This document shows positions 17,654-24,503 of a DNA stretch of 45,450 bases, one piece after another (within the stretch, counting starts at the first letter, position 1; each line of letters begins with the position of its first letter). This DNA comes from Deltaproteobacteria bacterium. Its GTDB lineage: Bacteria; Myxococcota; Myxococcia; Myxococcales; 40CM-4-68-19. The stretch lies in the NCBI GenBank assembly GCA_005879315.1, contig VBLC01000063.1:1-45450 (forward strand). Direction: 5' to 3'. Position numbers and translations under genes: made by a program. The notes beneath the pieces were generated by a model, which did not search any database, had not been told where the DNA came from, and saw only the letters and a list, made by a program, of their open reading frames with translations.

Positions 17654-18310
17654 ATGATCATCGTCGTTCCGGTTCGGCTGGCAGCGCACGATCGCGTCAC
17701 CCAGACCACCTCGCGCGAGCTGACCGACTCGAGCGTATTGGTGGCGAGCCGCCAGCGGCCATCCGCGAAAGAATTGATCTCGGTGCTCCTCTACCTGCCC
17801 GACGCCGGCTCGCCCGCGGGCGTGATGGGGAAGGTTCGTTCGCCCCCGGAGAAGAAGGACGAGTTCTGGCTCGACCTGCTCGACACCGGCGGCGTGAACC
17901 AGCGCATCCGCGCGCTGGTCTCGCGGCACGACGGCAATTCTTCGCGCAACACGCCCCACCGCGCCATGCCCCGCTACCCGGCTTCGATCCCCGTCTCCAT
18001 CGAGAGCGACGACCGGCGCTTCGCCGGCCGCGCCGTCGATCTCAGCTCAGGCGGCGCCTTCATCCGCTGCAAAGAGAAGGTCGACGTCGGCAGCGTGGTG
18101 GGGATGAAGCTGCTCATCCCGCAGCACGACGAGCCCATCTCGGCCAGCGCCAGGATCATCCACGTCGCCGAGAGCAGCGCCGGGCACGCCCCCTGGTCGG
18201 AGCAGGGCTTCGGCCTGCAGTTCATCGATGGCGACGACGAGTTCCGCACGCAGATCGAGCGGTACCTCGACAAGGTGACGGGCTCTTCCCCGACGCGCCG
18301 CGCCGGGTAG
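17654..18310 (+). CDS. PilZ-domain protein (tandem, c-di-GMP-binding C-terminal domain)
   Basis: This predicted c-di-GMP receptor has 218 residues. The N-terminal half (1-95) looks like a degenerate PilZ fold without binding motifs. The C-terminal half carries the canonical pair: RAMPR (RxxxR) at about residue 101, and DLSSGG (DxSxxG) about 25 residues later. Further conserved positions are QGFGLQFID near residue 195. Tandem PilZ proteins of this kind are common in myxobacteria and control motility or development. The ATG at 17654 is chosen for its GAGGGG Shine-Dalgarno at 17641-17646; a TTG at 17603 would lengthen the protein by 17 residues but overlaps the candidate promoter. Confidence 0.87.
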   Translation: MIIVVPVRLAAHDRVTQTTSRELTDSSVLVASRQRPSAKELISVLLYLPDAGSPAGVMGKVRSPPEKKDEFWLDLLDTGGVNQRIRALVSRHDGNSSRNTPHRAMPRYPASIPVSIESDDRRFAGRAVDLSSGGAFIRCKEKVDVGSVVGMKLLIPQHDEPISASARIIHVAESSAGHAPWSEQGFGLQFIDGDDEFRTQIERYLDKVTGSSPTRRAG

Positions 18311-18325
18311 CCCAACGCCAGTCGA

Positions 18326-18568
18326 TTAGCATCCATGCCCGCCGTTCTCCTGCTCGTGCTCCTTTTCGTGCTCGGTGTCGTTCGCGTTCGGTGCTCGGGG
18401 CTCGTTCGCGTGTGATGGCATCCAGAAACCGACGCCATTCGGCTCCTCGCCTGAACACTTGCCGACTACGGTGTAGCAATGCCGAGTCTGCTTCGGGCGC
18501 CCTTGGCCCAGAAATGCCGCCGCCCCGTCGGTGGTGAGCCAGACGAAGTACTCCTGATCGTTGACCAT
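18326..18568 (-). CDS. Small hypothetical protein with Glu/His-rich C-terminal tail
   Basis: The 80-codon ORF begins MVNDQEYFVWLTTDGAAAFL, with a compact Cys-containing middle (HCYTVVGKCSGEEPNGVGFW). It ends in a low-complexity charged tail, NDTEHEKEHEQENGGHGC. I do not recognise a family. The first 50 residues are not low-complexity and use ordinary codons, which makes a real gene plausible. The Shine-Dalgarno is weak. The ATG overlaps, on the opposite strand, the ATG of another small ORF with a similar tail (the shared bases form CATG). It lies in the only long stretch of the window lacking a clear gene (18311-18798). It may be a genuine orphan or the remnant of a longer gene. Confidence 0.4.
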   Translation of the reverse strand: MVNDQEYFVWLTTDGAAAFLGQGRPKQTRHCYTVVGKCSGEEPNGVGFWMPSHANEPRAPNANDTEHEKEHEQENGGHGC

Positions 18569-18672
18569 GCCTACGATCTACCGCGGTACTCTGACGGTCG
18601 TCACGCGGTCTTGCGCACTGCTTCACCGCAGCGAACCGTCGCTTCTCAGGAAAACCAGTCGTCCGAACGAGC
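18400..18672. repeat. Short inverted repeat at the mouth of two low-complexity tails
   Basis: GCTCGTTCG at 18400-18408 and CGAACGAGC at 18664-18672 are a perfect 9-base inverted pair, 255 bases apart. Outside each arm runs a low-complexity stretch rich in ACGAGCACGAG-like words (18345-18400 and 18664-18722), encoding the Glu/His-rich tails of the two divergent small ORFs. The arrangement resembles an inverted duplication of a repeat element, but low-complexity DNA can give such arms by chance. Confidence 0.35.
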
Positions 18673-18728
18673 ACGAGCTCGAGCTCGACATCGAGAACGA
18701 AGACGTACACGAGCACAAGCTCGGATAA
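18567..18728 (+). CDS. Very small ORF with Glu/His/Asp-rich tail (possible remnant)
   Basis: This 53-codon frame begins MPTIYRGTLTVVTR and ends in the charged low-complexity run NEHELELDIENEDVHEHKLG. It is divergent from, and shares start-codon bases with, the ORF at 18326-18568. The body (residues 1-33) resembles no family I know and the Shine-Dalgarno is weak. Charged Glu/His tails of this kind are found at the ends of various small proteins in myxobacterial-type genomes, as I recall, so this may be the tail of a decayed gene and not a functional protein. Confidence 0.25.
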   Translation: MPTIYRGTLTVVTRSCALLHRSEPSLLRKTSRPNEHELELDIENEDVHEHKLG

Positions 18729-18759
18729 TTGAGCACCGTGCGTCACGAGATGCGCTGTA

Positions 18760-18781
18760 GATGGCGTCCCGAGCCGCCATC
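18760..18781 (+). promoter_or_regulatory. Inverted repeat upstream of the MFS gene
   Basis: GATGGCG (18760-18766) and CGCCATC (18775-18781) form a perfect 7-base inverted repeat with an 8-base spacer, ending 17 bases before the GTG start of the MFS transporter. It could be an operator or a leader hairpin limiting translation. No T-run follows, so it is not a classical terminator. Pattern evidence only. Confidence 0.3.
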
Positions 18782-18798
18782 GCGTAGAAGCGTCGCCC

Positions 18799-19959
18799 GT
18801 GAAGCGTCCGGGAGCGGCGGAGCTGTGGATCGCCTTCGCGCTCTCGCTGGCGCCGGCCGTGTCCAACGGCATCGGCCGCTTCGCCTACGCGCTCATCCTG
18901 CCCGCCATGCGCACCGATCTCGCCTGGTCCTATACGCAAGCGGGCTGGGTGAACACGGCGAACGCGCTCGGCTACCTGCTAGGAGCGGTGCTGATGGCGC
19001 GCCTTCTGCGGCGTACCGGCCCGCACCGGCCTTTGGCCATCGGGATGATCTCCACCTGTCTGGCCGTACTGGCGTCAGGGCTCTTCCGCAACTATGCGGC
19101 GCTGCTCTTCTTGAGAGTCGTGGCGGGAGTCGGCGGCGCCTTCGCCCTCATCGGCGGCGGCGCCTTGGTGGCCGAGTTGTTCGCCCTCCATCCGCATCGG
19201 GCGGCCGCGGGCATCGCGCTCTACTTCGGCGGCGGGGGGCTGGGAATCCTCCTCTCCGGCGTCTTGCTGCCCTGGCTCTTCGAAGCGCTCGGCGCGGCCG
19301 GGTGGCAGTTCGCCTGGATCGGCCTCGGCCTGCTCTCCGCGATCCTCACGGTTCCCTGCCTCGCAGCCGCGGCCCGCGTGCCGGAGGTGCAGCACCAGGC
19401 GCAATTCACTCCTTGGCCCAAGCGGCCGCTCTTGCCTTCCCTCTGCGCCTACTTCGTCTTCGCGCTCGGATCGATCGTCTACATGACGTTCGTGGTCGCC
19501 TGGATGCGCGACCGCGGCGCAGGCGCACTGGCCGTGTCCGCGACCTGGGGGTTGCTCGGGCTCGCCATCGCGGTCTCGCCGCTTGTCTGGCGGCCGGCGC
19601 TCTCGCGCTGGAAGGGAGGTTGGCCGCTCGCCGCCTCCGTCGCGGCATGCGCACTGGGCGCGGCCATTCCGCTCGTGAGCACCGCTGCTCCGGCGATGCT
19701 GGTCTCGGCCGTCATCTTCGGCGGCGCTTTCTTCATTCCGCCAGCGGCGGTGACCGAGATCGCCCGCCGCGCGCTGCCCAGGCCCGCCTGGGGATCGGCG
19801 CTCGCGACCTATACGGTCGTGTTCGGCGCAGGTCAGCCCATCGGGCCGGCGCTGGCGGGCGCCATCGCCGACGCCAGCGGCACGCTCTTCGCCGGACTGC
19901 TCGCCGCGGTGCTGGTCATGGTCGCCGCAGCCGCGGCGGCGGCACTTCAGCGCGAGTGA
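18799..19959 (+). CDS. MFS transporter, YbfB/YjiJ family
   Basis: This 386-residue inner-membrane protein is predicted to have 12 helices. The N-terminus [23 protein letters not shown], with the conserved GIGRFAY and the following [21 protein letters not shown], is typical of the YbfB/YjiJ branch of the major facilitator superfamily. Further family marks are the [10 protein letters not shown] segment and [19 protein letters not shown] near the end. The substrate is not established for the family; export of small metabolites is the usual guess. The GTG start at 18799 is assigned from the conserved N-terminus. A 7-base inverted repeat lies just upstream. The thioesterase gene follows after 40 bases, possibly in the same operon. 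Confidence 0.88.
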   Translation: MKRPGAAELWIAFALSLAPAVSNGIGRFAYALILPAMRTDLAWSYTQAGWVNTANALGYLLGAVLMARLLRRTGPHRPLAIGMISTCLAVLASGLFRNYAALLFLRVVAGVGGAFALIGGGALVAELFALHPHRAAAGIALYFGGGGLGILLSGVLLPWLFEALGAAGWQFAWIGLGLLSAILTVPCLAAAARVPEVQHQAQFTPWPKRPLLPSLCAYFVFALGSIVYMTFVVAWMRDRGAGALAVSATWGLLGLAIAVSPLVWRPALSRWKGGWPLAASVAACALGAAIPLVSTAAPAMLVSAVIFGGAFFIPPAAVTEIARRALPRPAWGSALATYTVVFGAGQPIGPALAGAIADASGTLFAGLLAAVLVMVAAAAAAALQRE

Positions 19960-19999
19960 AGTTCCCTTGCAGAGCGCGCGGCGCGATACTGCGCCCCCC

Positions 20000-20428
20000 A
20001 TGAAGCCCGCGCCGCCCTCCGACCGCCGCGCCGACTTCCCCCATCACTTCGAGATCCAGACGCGCTGGGACGACAACGACGTCTACGGCCACGTCAACAA
20101 CGCCGTCTACTACGCGTACTTCGACACGGTCATCAACCGCTACTTGATCGAGGCGGGCGGGCTCGAGATCGAAAAGAGCCCGCTCATCGGGGTCTGCGTC
20201 GAGTCGCAATGCCGCTACCTGCGCGAGATCGCCTTCCCCGAGCGCATCGAGGCCGGCCTGCGCGTGGGCACGCTCGGTCGGAGCAGCGTGCGCTACGAGA
20301 TCGGCATCTTCAAGGGCGAGGAGCTGTGTGCGCTCGGCTCCTTCGTCCACGTCTTCGTCGACCGCGCCACGCGCAGGCCTTCGCCGATCCCTGCGCGGAT
20401 GCGAGAAGCTCTCGATCGCCTGAAGTAA
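20000..20428 (+). CDS. Acyl-CoA thioesterase, hotdog fold (YbgC/4HBT family)
   Basis: This cytoplasmic 142-residue enzyme hydrolyses acyl-CoA thioesters. The signature motif [21 protein letters not shown] (residues 22-42) contains the catalytic Asp27 followed by the HVNN helix start typical of 4-hydroxybenzoyl-CoA-thioesterase-like hotdog proteins. The remaining strands ([42 protein letters not shown]) complete one hotdog domain. The length matches the family. It is not next to tol-pal genes, so a housekeeping YbgC role is not supported by context. The acyl substrate is unknown. A GC-rich hairpin lies 10 bases after the stop. Confidence 0.9.
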   Translation: MKPAPPSDRRADFPHHFEIQTRWDDNDVYGHVNNAVYYAYFDTVINRYLIEAGGLEIEKSPLIGVCVESQCRYLREIAFPERIEAGLRVGTLGRSSVRYEIGIFKGEELCALGSFVHVFVDRATRRPSPIPARMREALDRLK

Positions 20429-20437
20429 GGAGGTTGC

Positions 20438-20458
20438 GGCCCGAAGGGCTCTTCGGCC
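20438..20458 (+). terminator. GC-rich hairpin after the thioesterase gene
   Basis: GGCC(C)GAAG and CTTCGGCC pair across a GGCT loop, an 8-base-pair stem with one bulged C, starting 10 bases after the thioesterase stop. No U-run follows, so termination would be weak or protein-assisted. It may separate the thioesterase transcript from the MMPL gene. Confidence 0.35.
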
Positions 20459-20568
20459 GGCCCTTCAAGGAGCGGATCTGACGAAAGCGCACACCTGAGC
20501 GTAGCCCAAAAGGTTTTACAAAGGCCGCCGTCGCCGGGTCAGCTTTGCGACACGATCCGGAGGCGCGT

Positions 20569-23022
20569 TTGACGGTCGATGAGCTCTCAAGACGCTTGAT
20601 CCCCGGCCTGATCCGGCGGCGAGCGCTCATCCTCTGGAGCACGGCCGGCATCGCCGCAATTTCCACCTTCTTTTCTGCGCTCCTCTACGCCGACTTGCGC
20701 AGCGGCCTCGAAGAGCTCTTGCCCGAGACGGCCCCGAGCGTGGTCGCCATCCGGACGGTGACGCCGCGCCTGCATTCGACCGCGCGCCTCTCGATCGATC
20801 TGGAAGGCTCGGACCCCGATGCGATGGAACGCTTTGCCGACGATCTCGCCTCGCGGCTGCGCGCGCTGCCGCCGGCCTTGGTCGAGTCGGTCGAATACCG
20901 CAGCGACGAGCAGGATCGCTTCCTCGATCAGTTTGGTCCGCTCTATCTCGACCCCGTCGATCTGCGCTCGTTGCGCGATCAGTTCCGCGCGCAAGTGGCG
21001 AAGGCAAATCCCCTTGCGGTCGATCTCGATGACCAGCCTGCGCAGCAGCCGGCCGTCGATCTCGCCGCCGCGCTCGAGGCTCGCCGGCCCGCCGTACATT
21101 TCCGCAACGGTTATTTCCAGACTCCGGAGGGGAAGCTCCTCGTTCTGCAGGTGTGGCCGCCCGAATCGTCCACCGGCCTGGGTCCGAACCGGCAGCTTCT
21201 CGCCGCCGTCCAGCGGCAGATCGACGCGCTGCAATCCTCCTCGTACGATCCCCAGCTGCACATCGGCTTCAGCGGCGAGGTGGCCGAGCTGGTCGAGCAG
21301 CAGGCCGCGCTCGCGTCCGATCTCGCCTCCTCCACCGTGGTCGTGCTGCTGCTCGTCCTCGCCGCGCTCTGGCTCTACTACCGCCGCTGGGGGGCCATCG
21401 CCGCCGTCGTCGGCTCGCTCGCCGCCGGCTGTTCGGTGACCTTCGGTCTCGCCTGGTTTCTCGTCGGGCACCTGAACGCGAACACGGCCTTCCTCGGCTC
21501 GATCGTGGTGGGCAACGGCATCAACGTCGGAATCATCTTCGTCGCTCGCTACCTGGAGCGACGCCGCGAGGGGACGGCGGTGGACGAGGCGCTGCAGCAG
21601 GCCTGGAGCGCGACGCTGGCTTCGACTTTCGTGGCCGCCTTCGGCGCCGGGCTCGCCTATCTCTCACTCGCCGCCACGGACTTCCGCGGCTTCAGCCAGT
21701 TCGGCGTGGTCGGCGCTCTGGGCATGGCGCTCTGCTGGCTCTCGGCCTATCTCGTCCTGCCGCCGCTGCTCTCCGCCATCGAGAGCCGCTGGCCCATCGA
21801 GGCGCGCCACGGCAGCGGACAGCTCTTCGCGGCGCTGGCGCGGTTCAGCGCAGCGCGTCCCGCCGCCTGGCTCATCTGCGGCGCGATGCTCCTCACCTTC
21901 TCGGCCGCGGCGGTGGCCAGCTATCGCGGCGATGTGCTCGAGTCGGACATGGCGCGCATCGGCGCGAAGAAGAGCCTGACCAACGGCGCGCTCTTCTGGG
22001 CGGGCAAGGCCAACGAGGTCTTCCAGTCGTCGCGCACGCCCATCGTGCTGGAGTCGGAAGCGCCGGACCAGCTGGAGCGGACGCTGGCAGCGCTCGACGG
22101 GCGCCGGCGCATTCTCGGGAGCAGCGACCCGCTGCGCGAAGTGATTTCGCTGGGCACCCTGGTGCCGCGCGGCCAGGAAGAGAAGATCGCGCTGGTCGGG
22201 GAGATCCGCTCGCTCCTGAGCGACGCGGCCATCGCGCGACTTCCGCCCGAGCTGCGTGAGCGCGCGCGCGCCTTCCGCTCCGGACCGCCGGTGCGCCCGG
22301 TCACTTTCGCCGATCTTCCCTCGTCCCTGCGCCGCGCCATTTCCGAGCGCGATGGGACGGCGGGCCGCATCGCGCTCATCTACCCGCGCAAGGTTGGACG
22401 GCTCGATCTCGAGGAGCTCGACGAGATCAAGGAGCTCGTGCGCGGCTCGATCGACGAGGCCGGCGCGCGCGTGCAGGCGCTCAACACGCTCTTGCTCATC
22501 TCCGACATCGACGACGTCATCGTCCGCGACGCGCCGCGCGCGACCCTGCTCGCGCTCTCGCTGGTCTGCGCGCTGGTGATGCTCGTCATGCGCCGGCTCC
22601 GCGCCTCCGCCACGGTGATGGCTGCGCTGCTCACCGGCGTGGCCATCCTGGTGGGCACCGCCGCCGCCGCGAGGGTGCGGATGAACTTCCTCAACTTCGT
22701 CGTCCTGCCCATCACCTTCGGCATCGGCGTCGACTATGCGGTGAACATCGTGCAGCGCTACCGGCAGAGCGGCTCGCTGGAGAAGGTGCTGCGCGAAACG
22801 GGGAGCGCCGTGGCGCTCTGCTCTTTGACCACCGTGATCGGGTACGCCTCGCTGATGGTGGCCGACAGCCAGGCGCTGGCCGGCTTCGGCCTCCTCGCCG
22901 CGCTGGGCGAGGTCACCTGTCTCTTCACGGCGCTCTTCGTGCTCCCGGCCTGGCTCGCGCGCAGTGAGCAGAGACAAGCGGCGGCAGTCGAGCCGGCGCT
23001 CGAGGTCGACTTGGGCAGCTGA
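20569..23022 (+). CDS. MMPL/RND family lipid exporter (HpnN-like)
   Basis: This 817-residue inner-membrane transporter of the RND superfamily has two similar halves. Each starts with a membrane helix (first at about residues 18-38), then a periplasmic domain, then five helices. The first helix bundle (about 250-400) carries GNGINVGIIFVARYLERRREG and the second (about 650-790) GIGVDYAVNIVQRYRQSG, the paired motifs of MMPL domains. Hopanoid exporters (HpnN) and mycobacterial MmpL proteins share this layout, but no hopanoid genes are nearby, so the lipid is unknown. TTG at 20569 is chosen because a GGAGG Shine-Dalgarno (20559-20563) sits 5 bases before it; a TTG at 20545 lacks one. Confidence 0.87.
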   Translation: MTVDELSRRLIPGLIRRRALILWSTAGIAAISTFFSALLYADLRSGLEELLPETAPSVVAIRTVTPRLHSTARLSIDLEGSDPDAMERFADDLASRLRALPPALVESVEYRSDEQDRFLDQFGPLYLDPVDLRSLRDQFRAQVAKANPLAVDLDDQPAQQPAVDLAAALEARRPAVHFRNGYFQTPEGKLLVLQVWPPESSTGLGPNRQLLAAVQRQIDALQSSSYDPQLHIGFSGEVAELVEQQAALASDLASSTVVVLLLVLAALWLYYRRWGAIAAVVGSLAAGCSVTFGLAWFLVGHLNANTAFLGSIVVGNGINVGIIFVARYLERRREGTAVDEALQQAWSATLASTFVAAFGAGLAYLSLAATDFRGFSQFGVVGALGMALCWLSAYLVLPPLLSAIESRWPIEARHGSGQLFAALARFSAARPAAWLICGAMLLTFSAAAVASYRGDVLESDMARIGAKKSLTNGALFWAGKANEVFQSSRTPIVLESEAPDQLERTLAALDGRRRILGSSDPLREVISLGTLVPRGQEEKIALVGEIRSLLSDAAIARLPPELRERARAFRSGPPVRPVTFADLPSSLRRAISERDGTAGRIALIYPRKVGRLDLEELDEIKELVRGSIDEAGARVQALNTLLLISDIDDVIVRDAPRATLLALSLVCALVMLVMRRLRASATVMAALLTGVAILVGTAAAARVRMNFLNFVVLPITFGIGVDYAVNIVQRYRQSGSLEKVLRETGSAVALCSLTTVIGYASLMVADSQALAGFGLLAALGEVTCLFTALFVLPAWLARSEQRQAAAVEPALEVDLGS

Positions 23023-23031
23023 TCCGGCGTA

Positions 23032-23796
23032 ATGGATCGCTGCATGACCCCTTCCTTCAGCCTTTCGGGCAAGGTCGCCATCGTCACCGGCGCCAGCAGA
23101 GGCATCGGCGAGGCCATCGCTCGCGCATTCGTCGCGAGCGGCGCGCGGGTGTTGATGTCCTCGCGCAAGATCGAGGCATCGGCGGCGGCCGCGCTCGGCT
23201 CCTCGGCGCAGGCGTTCGCCGCGCACACCGGCCAGGAGCCCAACTGCATCGCGCTCGTCGCCGAAGCGATCCGCGTCTTCGGCAAGGTCGACGTGCTGGT
23301 CAACAACGCCGGCACCAATCCCTACTTCGGCCCGCTGATCGAGGCGCCCATGCCGGCGTGGGACAAGACCTTCGAGGTGAACCTGAAGGGATATTTCTGG
23401 ACGGCGCGCGAGGTGGCGCGCCATCTCGCCGGACGAAACGCGCCGGGGTCGATCGTCAACATCTCCAGCGTCAATGGCCTGCGCGGAGCGCCGCTGCAGG
23501 GCGTGTACGCGATGACCAAGGCGGCCGTGATTTCGCTGACGCGCACGCTCGCCGCCGAGCTCGGCCCCGGCGGCATTCGCGTCAACGCCATCGCGCCAGG
23601 TCTGGTGGACACGAGGCTCGCTTCTGCCCTCGTCAAGGACGAGGCCCTCTCGGGCGAATGGCTCCAGCGTACGCCGCTCAAGCGCGTGGCATCGCCCGAT
23701 GAGATCGCCGGGGCGGCGCTCTATCTCGCCTCCGAGGCGTCGTCGTTCGTCACCGGAGAAGTCCTGGTGGTCGATGGCGGGACGACGATCGCCTAG
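23032..23796 (+). CDS. Short-chain dehydrogenase/reductase (SDR), FabG-like
   Basis: This classical SDR of 254 residues is NAD(P)-dependent. It has the TGASRGIG cofactor motif (residues 19-26), NNAG (91-94), Asn117, the catalytic Ser at 145/146, Tyr159 and Lys163 (YAMTK), and the C-terminal VTGEVLVVDGG. The overall pattern is closest to FabG-like 3-oxoacyl reductases and to fungal/mammalian DHRS4-like carbonyl reductases; the substrate is not readable. ATG at 23044 is an alternative start four residues in. The gene starts 9 bases after the MMPL stop and is probably co-transcribed, hinting that both act on the same lipid. Its stop shares CTAG with the convergent ArsR gene. Confidence 0.9.
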   Translation: MDRCMTPSFSLSGKVAIVTGASRGIGEAIARAFVASGARVLMSSRKIEASAAAALGSSAQAFAAHTGQEPNCIALVAEAIRVFGKVDVLVNNAGTNPYFGPLIEAPMPAWDKTFEVNLKGYFWTAREVARHLAGRNAPGSIVNISSVNGLRGAPLQGVYAMTKAAVISLTRTLAAELGPGGIRVNAIAPGLVDTRLASALVKDEALSGEWLQRTPLKRVASPDEIAGAALYLASEASSFVTGEVLVVDGGTTIA

Positions 23797-24095
23797 AAGC
23801 TTCTTTGCAAGGCGCCCTTGGCGGCGGCGATGCGCTTCTCGTCGCGCTTGTAGAAGGTCCACTGCTTGATGCGCTTGCTGCGGAGGAGCCCCAGGTCGGT
23901 CAGGACGCGCAAGTGCTCGCTGACGCTGGCCTGCGTCACTCCCAACTTGCGGGCGATGAAGAGGCCGCAGACGCCGTCTTTCACCAGATCGCCGTCGACC
24001 TGGGGCGGGAAGTTTGCCCTCGGACGGCTCAGCCAGGCGAGAATGCGGAGGCGGCGCGGGTTCGAGAGCGCGGCCGCCACCTCCTCGGGACGCAC
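23793..24095 (-). CDS. ArsR-family winged-helix transcriptional regulator
   Basis: This small DNA-binding repressor has 100 residues. The winged-helix domain begins MRPEEVAAALSNPRRLRILAWL, with the recognition helix in ARKLGVTQASVSEHLRVLTDLGLL (about residues 48-71) and the wing in KRIKQWTFYKRDEKRI. A single cysteine (Cys43, GVCG) precedes the HTH, but no multi-Cys metal site of the ArsR/SmtB kind is seen, so the signal is unlikely to be arsenic. The GTG start at 24095 directly abuts the cupin stop (0 bases), so the two form one operon with the cupin first. The inverted repeat upstream of the cupin is its probable autoregulatory target. Confidence 0.88.
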   Translation of the reverse strand: MRPEEVAAALSNPRRLRILAWLSRPRANFPPQVDGDLVKDGVCGLFIARKLGVTQASVSEHLRVLTDLGLLRSKRIKQWTFYKRDEKRIAAAKGALQRSF

Positions 24096-24455
24096 TTACA
24101 GACGCTCCAGGTTGGCGACGGTGCGCTCGTTGACGACGTTGCCGGTGTTGAGGGTGCTCTTCGGCTCGAAGAGCATGACGTGTGTTTCCGTCTCGGCCAC
24201 CGGCATGTGCTCGACGCCGCGCGGGACGATGATGAATTCGCCCGGGCCGACCATCACCTCGCGGTCGCGGAAGCGCATCCGCATCTGGCCCTGCAGGACG
24301 AGAAACATCTCGTCCTCGCGCTCGTGGTGGTGCCAGACGAACTCGCCGGTGAATTTCACCAGCTTGACGTAGGAGTCGTTGACTTCGCCGACGATCTTGG
24401 GGCTCCAGAATTCGCTGAAGCCGGCCAGCTTGCTCTGCAGATTGACCGCTTGCAT
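24096..24455 (-). CDS. Single-domain cupin protein
   Basis: This 119-residue protein has one conserved cupin domain. Motif 1 shows the metal ligands His42, His44 and Glu49 in WHHHEREDEMFLVLQG, and motif 2 contains PRGVEHMPVAETETHVMLFEP with a fourth histidine. A divalent metal (Fe, Mn or Zn) is expected. Such small cupins act as dioxygenases, isomerases or ligand sensors, and nothing here decides between these. It is the first gene of an operon with the ArsR regulator. A GGAGGAA-type Shine-Dalgarno precedes the ATG, and the upstream operator-like repeat lies within 40 bases of the start. One hypothesis is that the cupin acts on the molecule that releases the repressor. Confidence 0.88.
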   Translation of the reverse strand: MQAVNLQSKLAGFSEFWSPKIVGEVNDSYVKLVKFTGEFVWHHHEREDEMFLVLQGQMRMRFRDREVMVGPGEFIIVPRGVEHMPVAETETHVMLFEPKSTLNTGNVVNERTVANLERL

Positions 24456-24467
24456 GCCCGTTCCTCC

Positions 24468-24495
24468 GCTTAGGCGATTTCCTAAGTTCCTAAGC
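24468..24495 (-). promoter_or_regulatory. Inverted-repeat operator, probable ArsR-family binding site
   Basis: GCTTAGG (24468-24474) and CCTAAGC (24489-24495) form a perfect 7-base inverted repeat with a 14-base spacer. A further CCTAAG (24481-24486) lies inside and pairs with CTTAGG at 24469-24474 across 6 bases. Located between the decarboxylase end and the cupin start, it is in the usual place and size range of ArsR-family operators. It is relatively AT-rich for this genome. The link to the adjacent ArsR protein is inferred. Confidence 0.6.
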
Positions 24496-24503
24496 CAAGG
24501 ATG

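Noticed and set aside
18222-18872. A 216-codon minus-strand frame through the low-complexity segment
   Set aside because: It runs antisense through the PilZ end, both small ORFs and the MFS start, with no recognisable domain; the Val/Leu/Glu-rich part is translated repeat DNA.
21664-23862. A 732-codon minus-strand frame antisense to the MMPL and SDR genes
   Set aside because: It is the mirror of well-conserved genes and has the same Arg/Glu/His-rich shadow composition as other antisense frames in this window.
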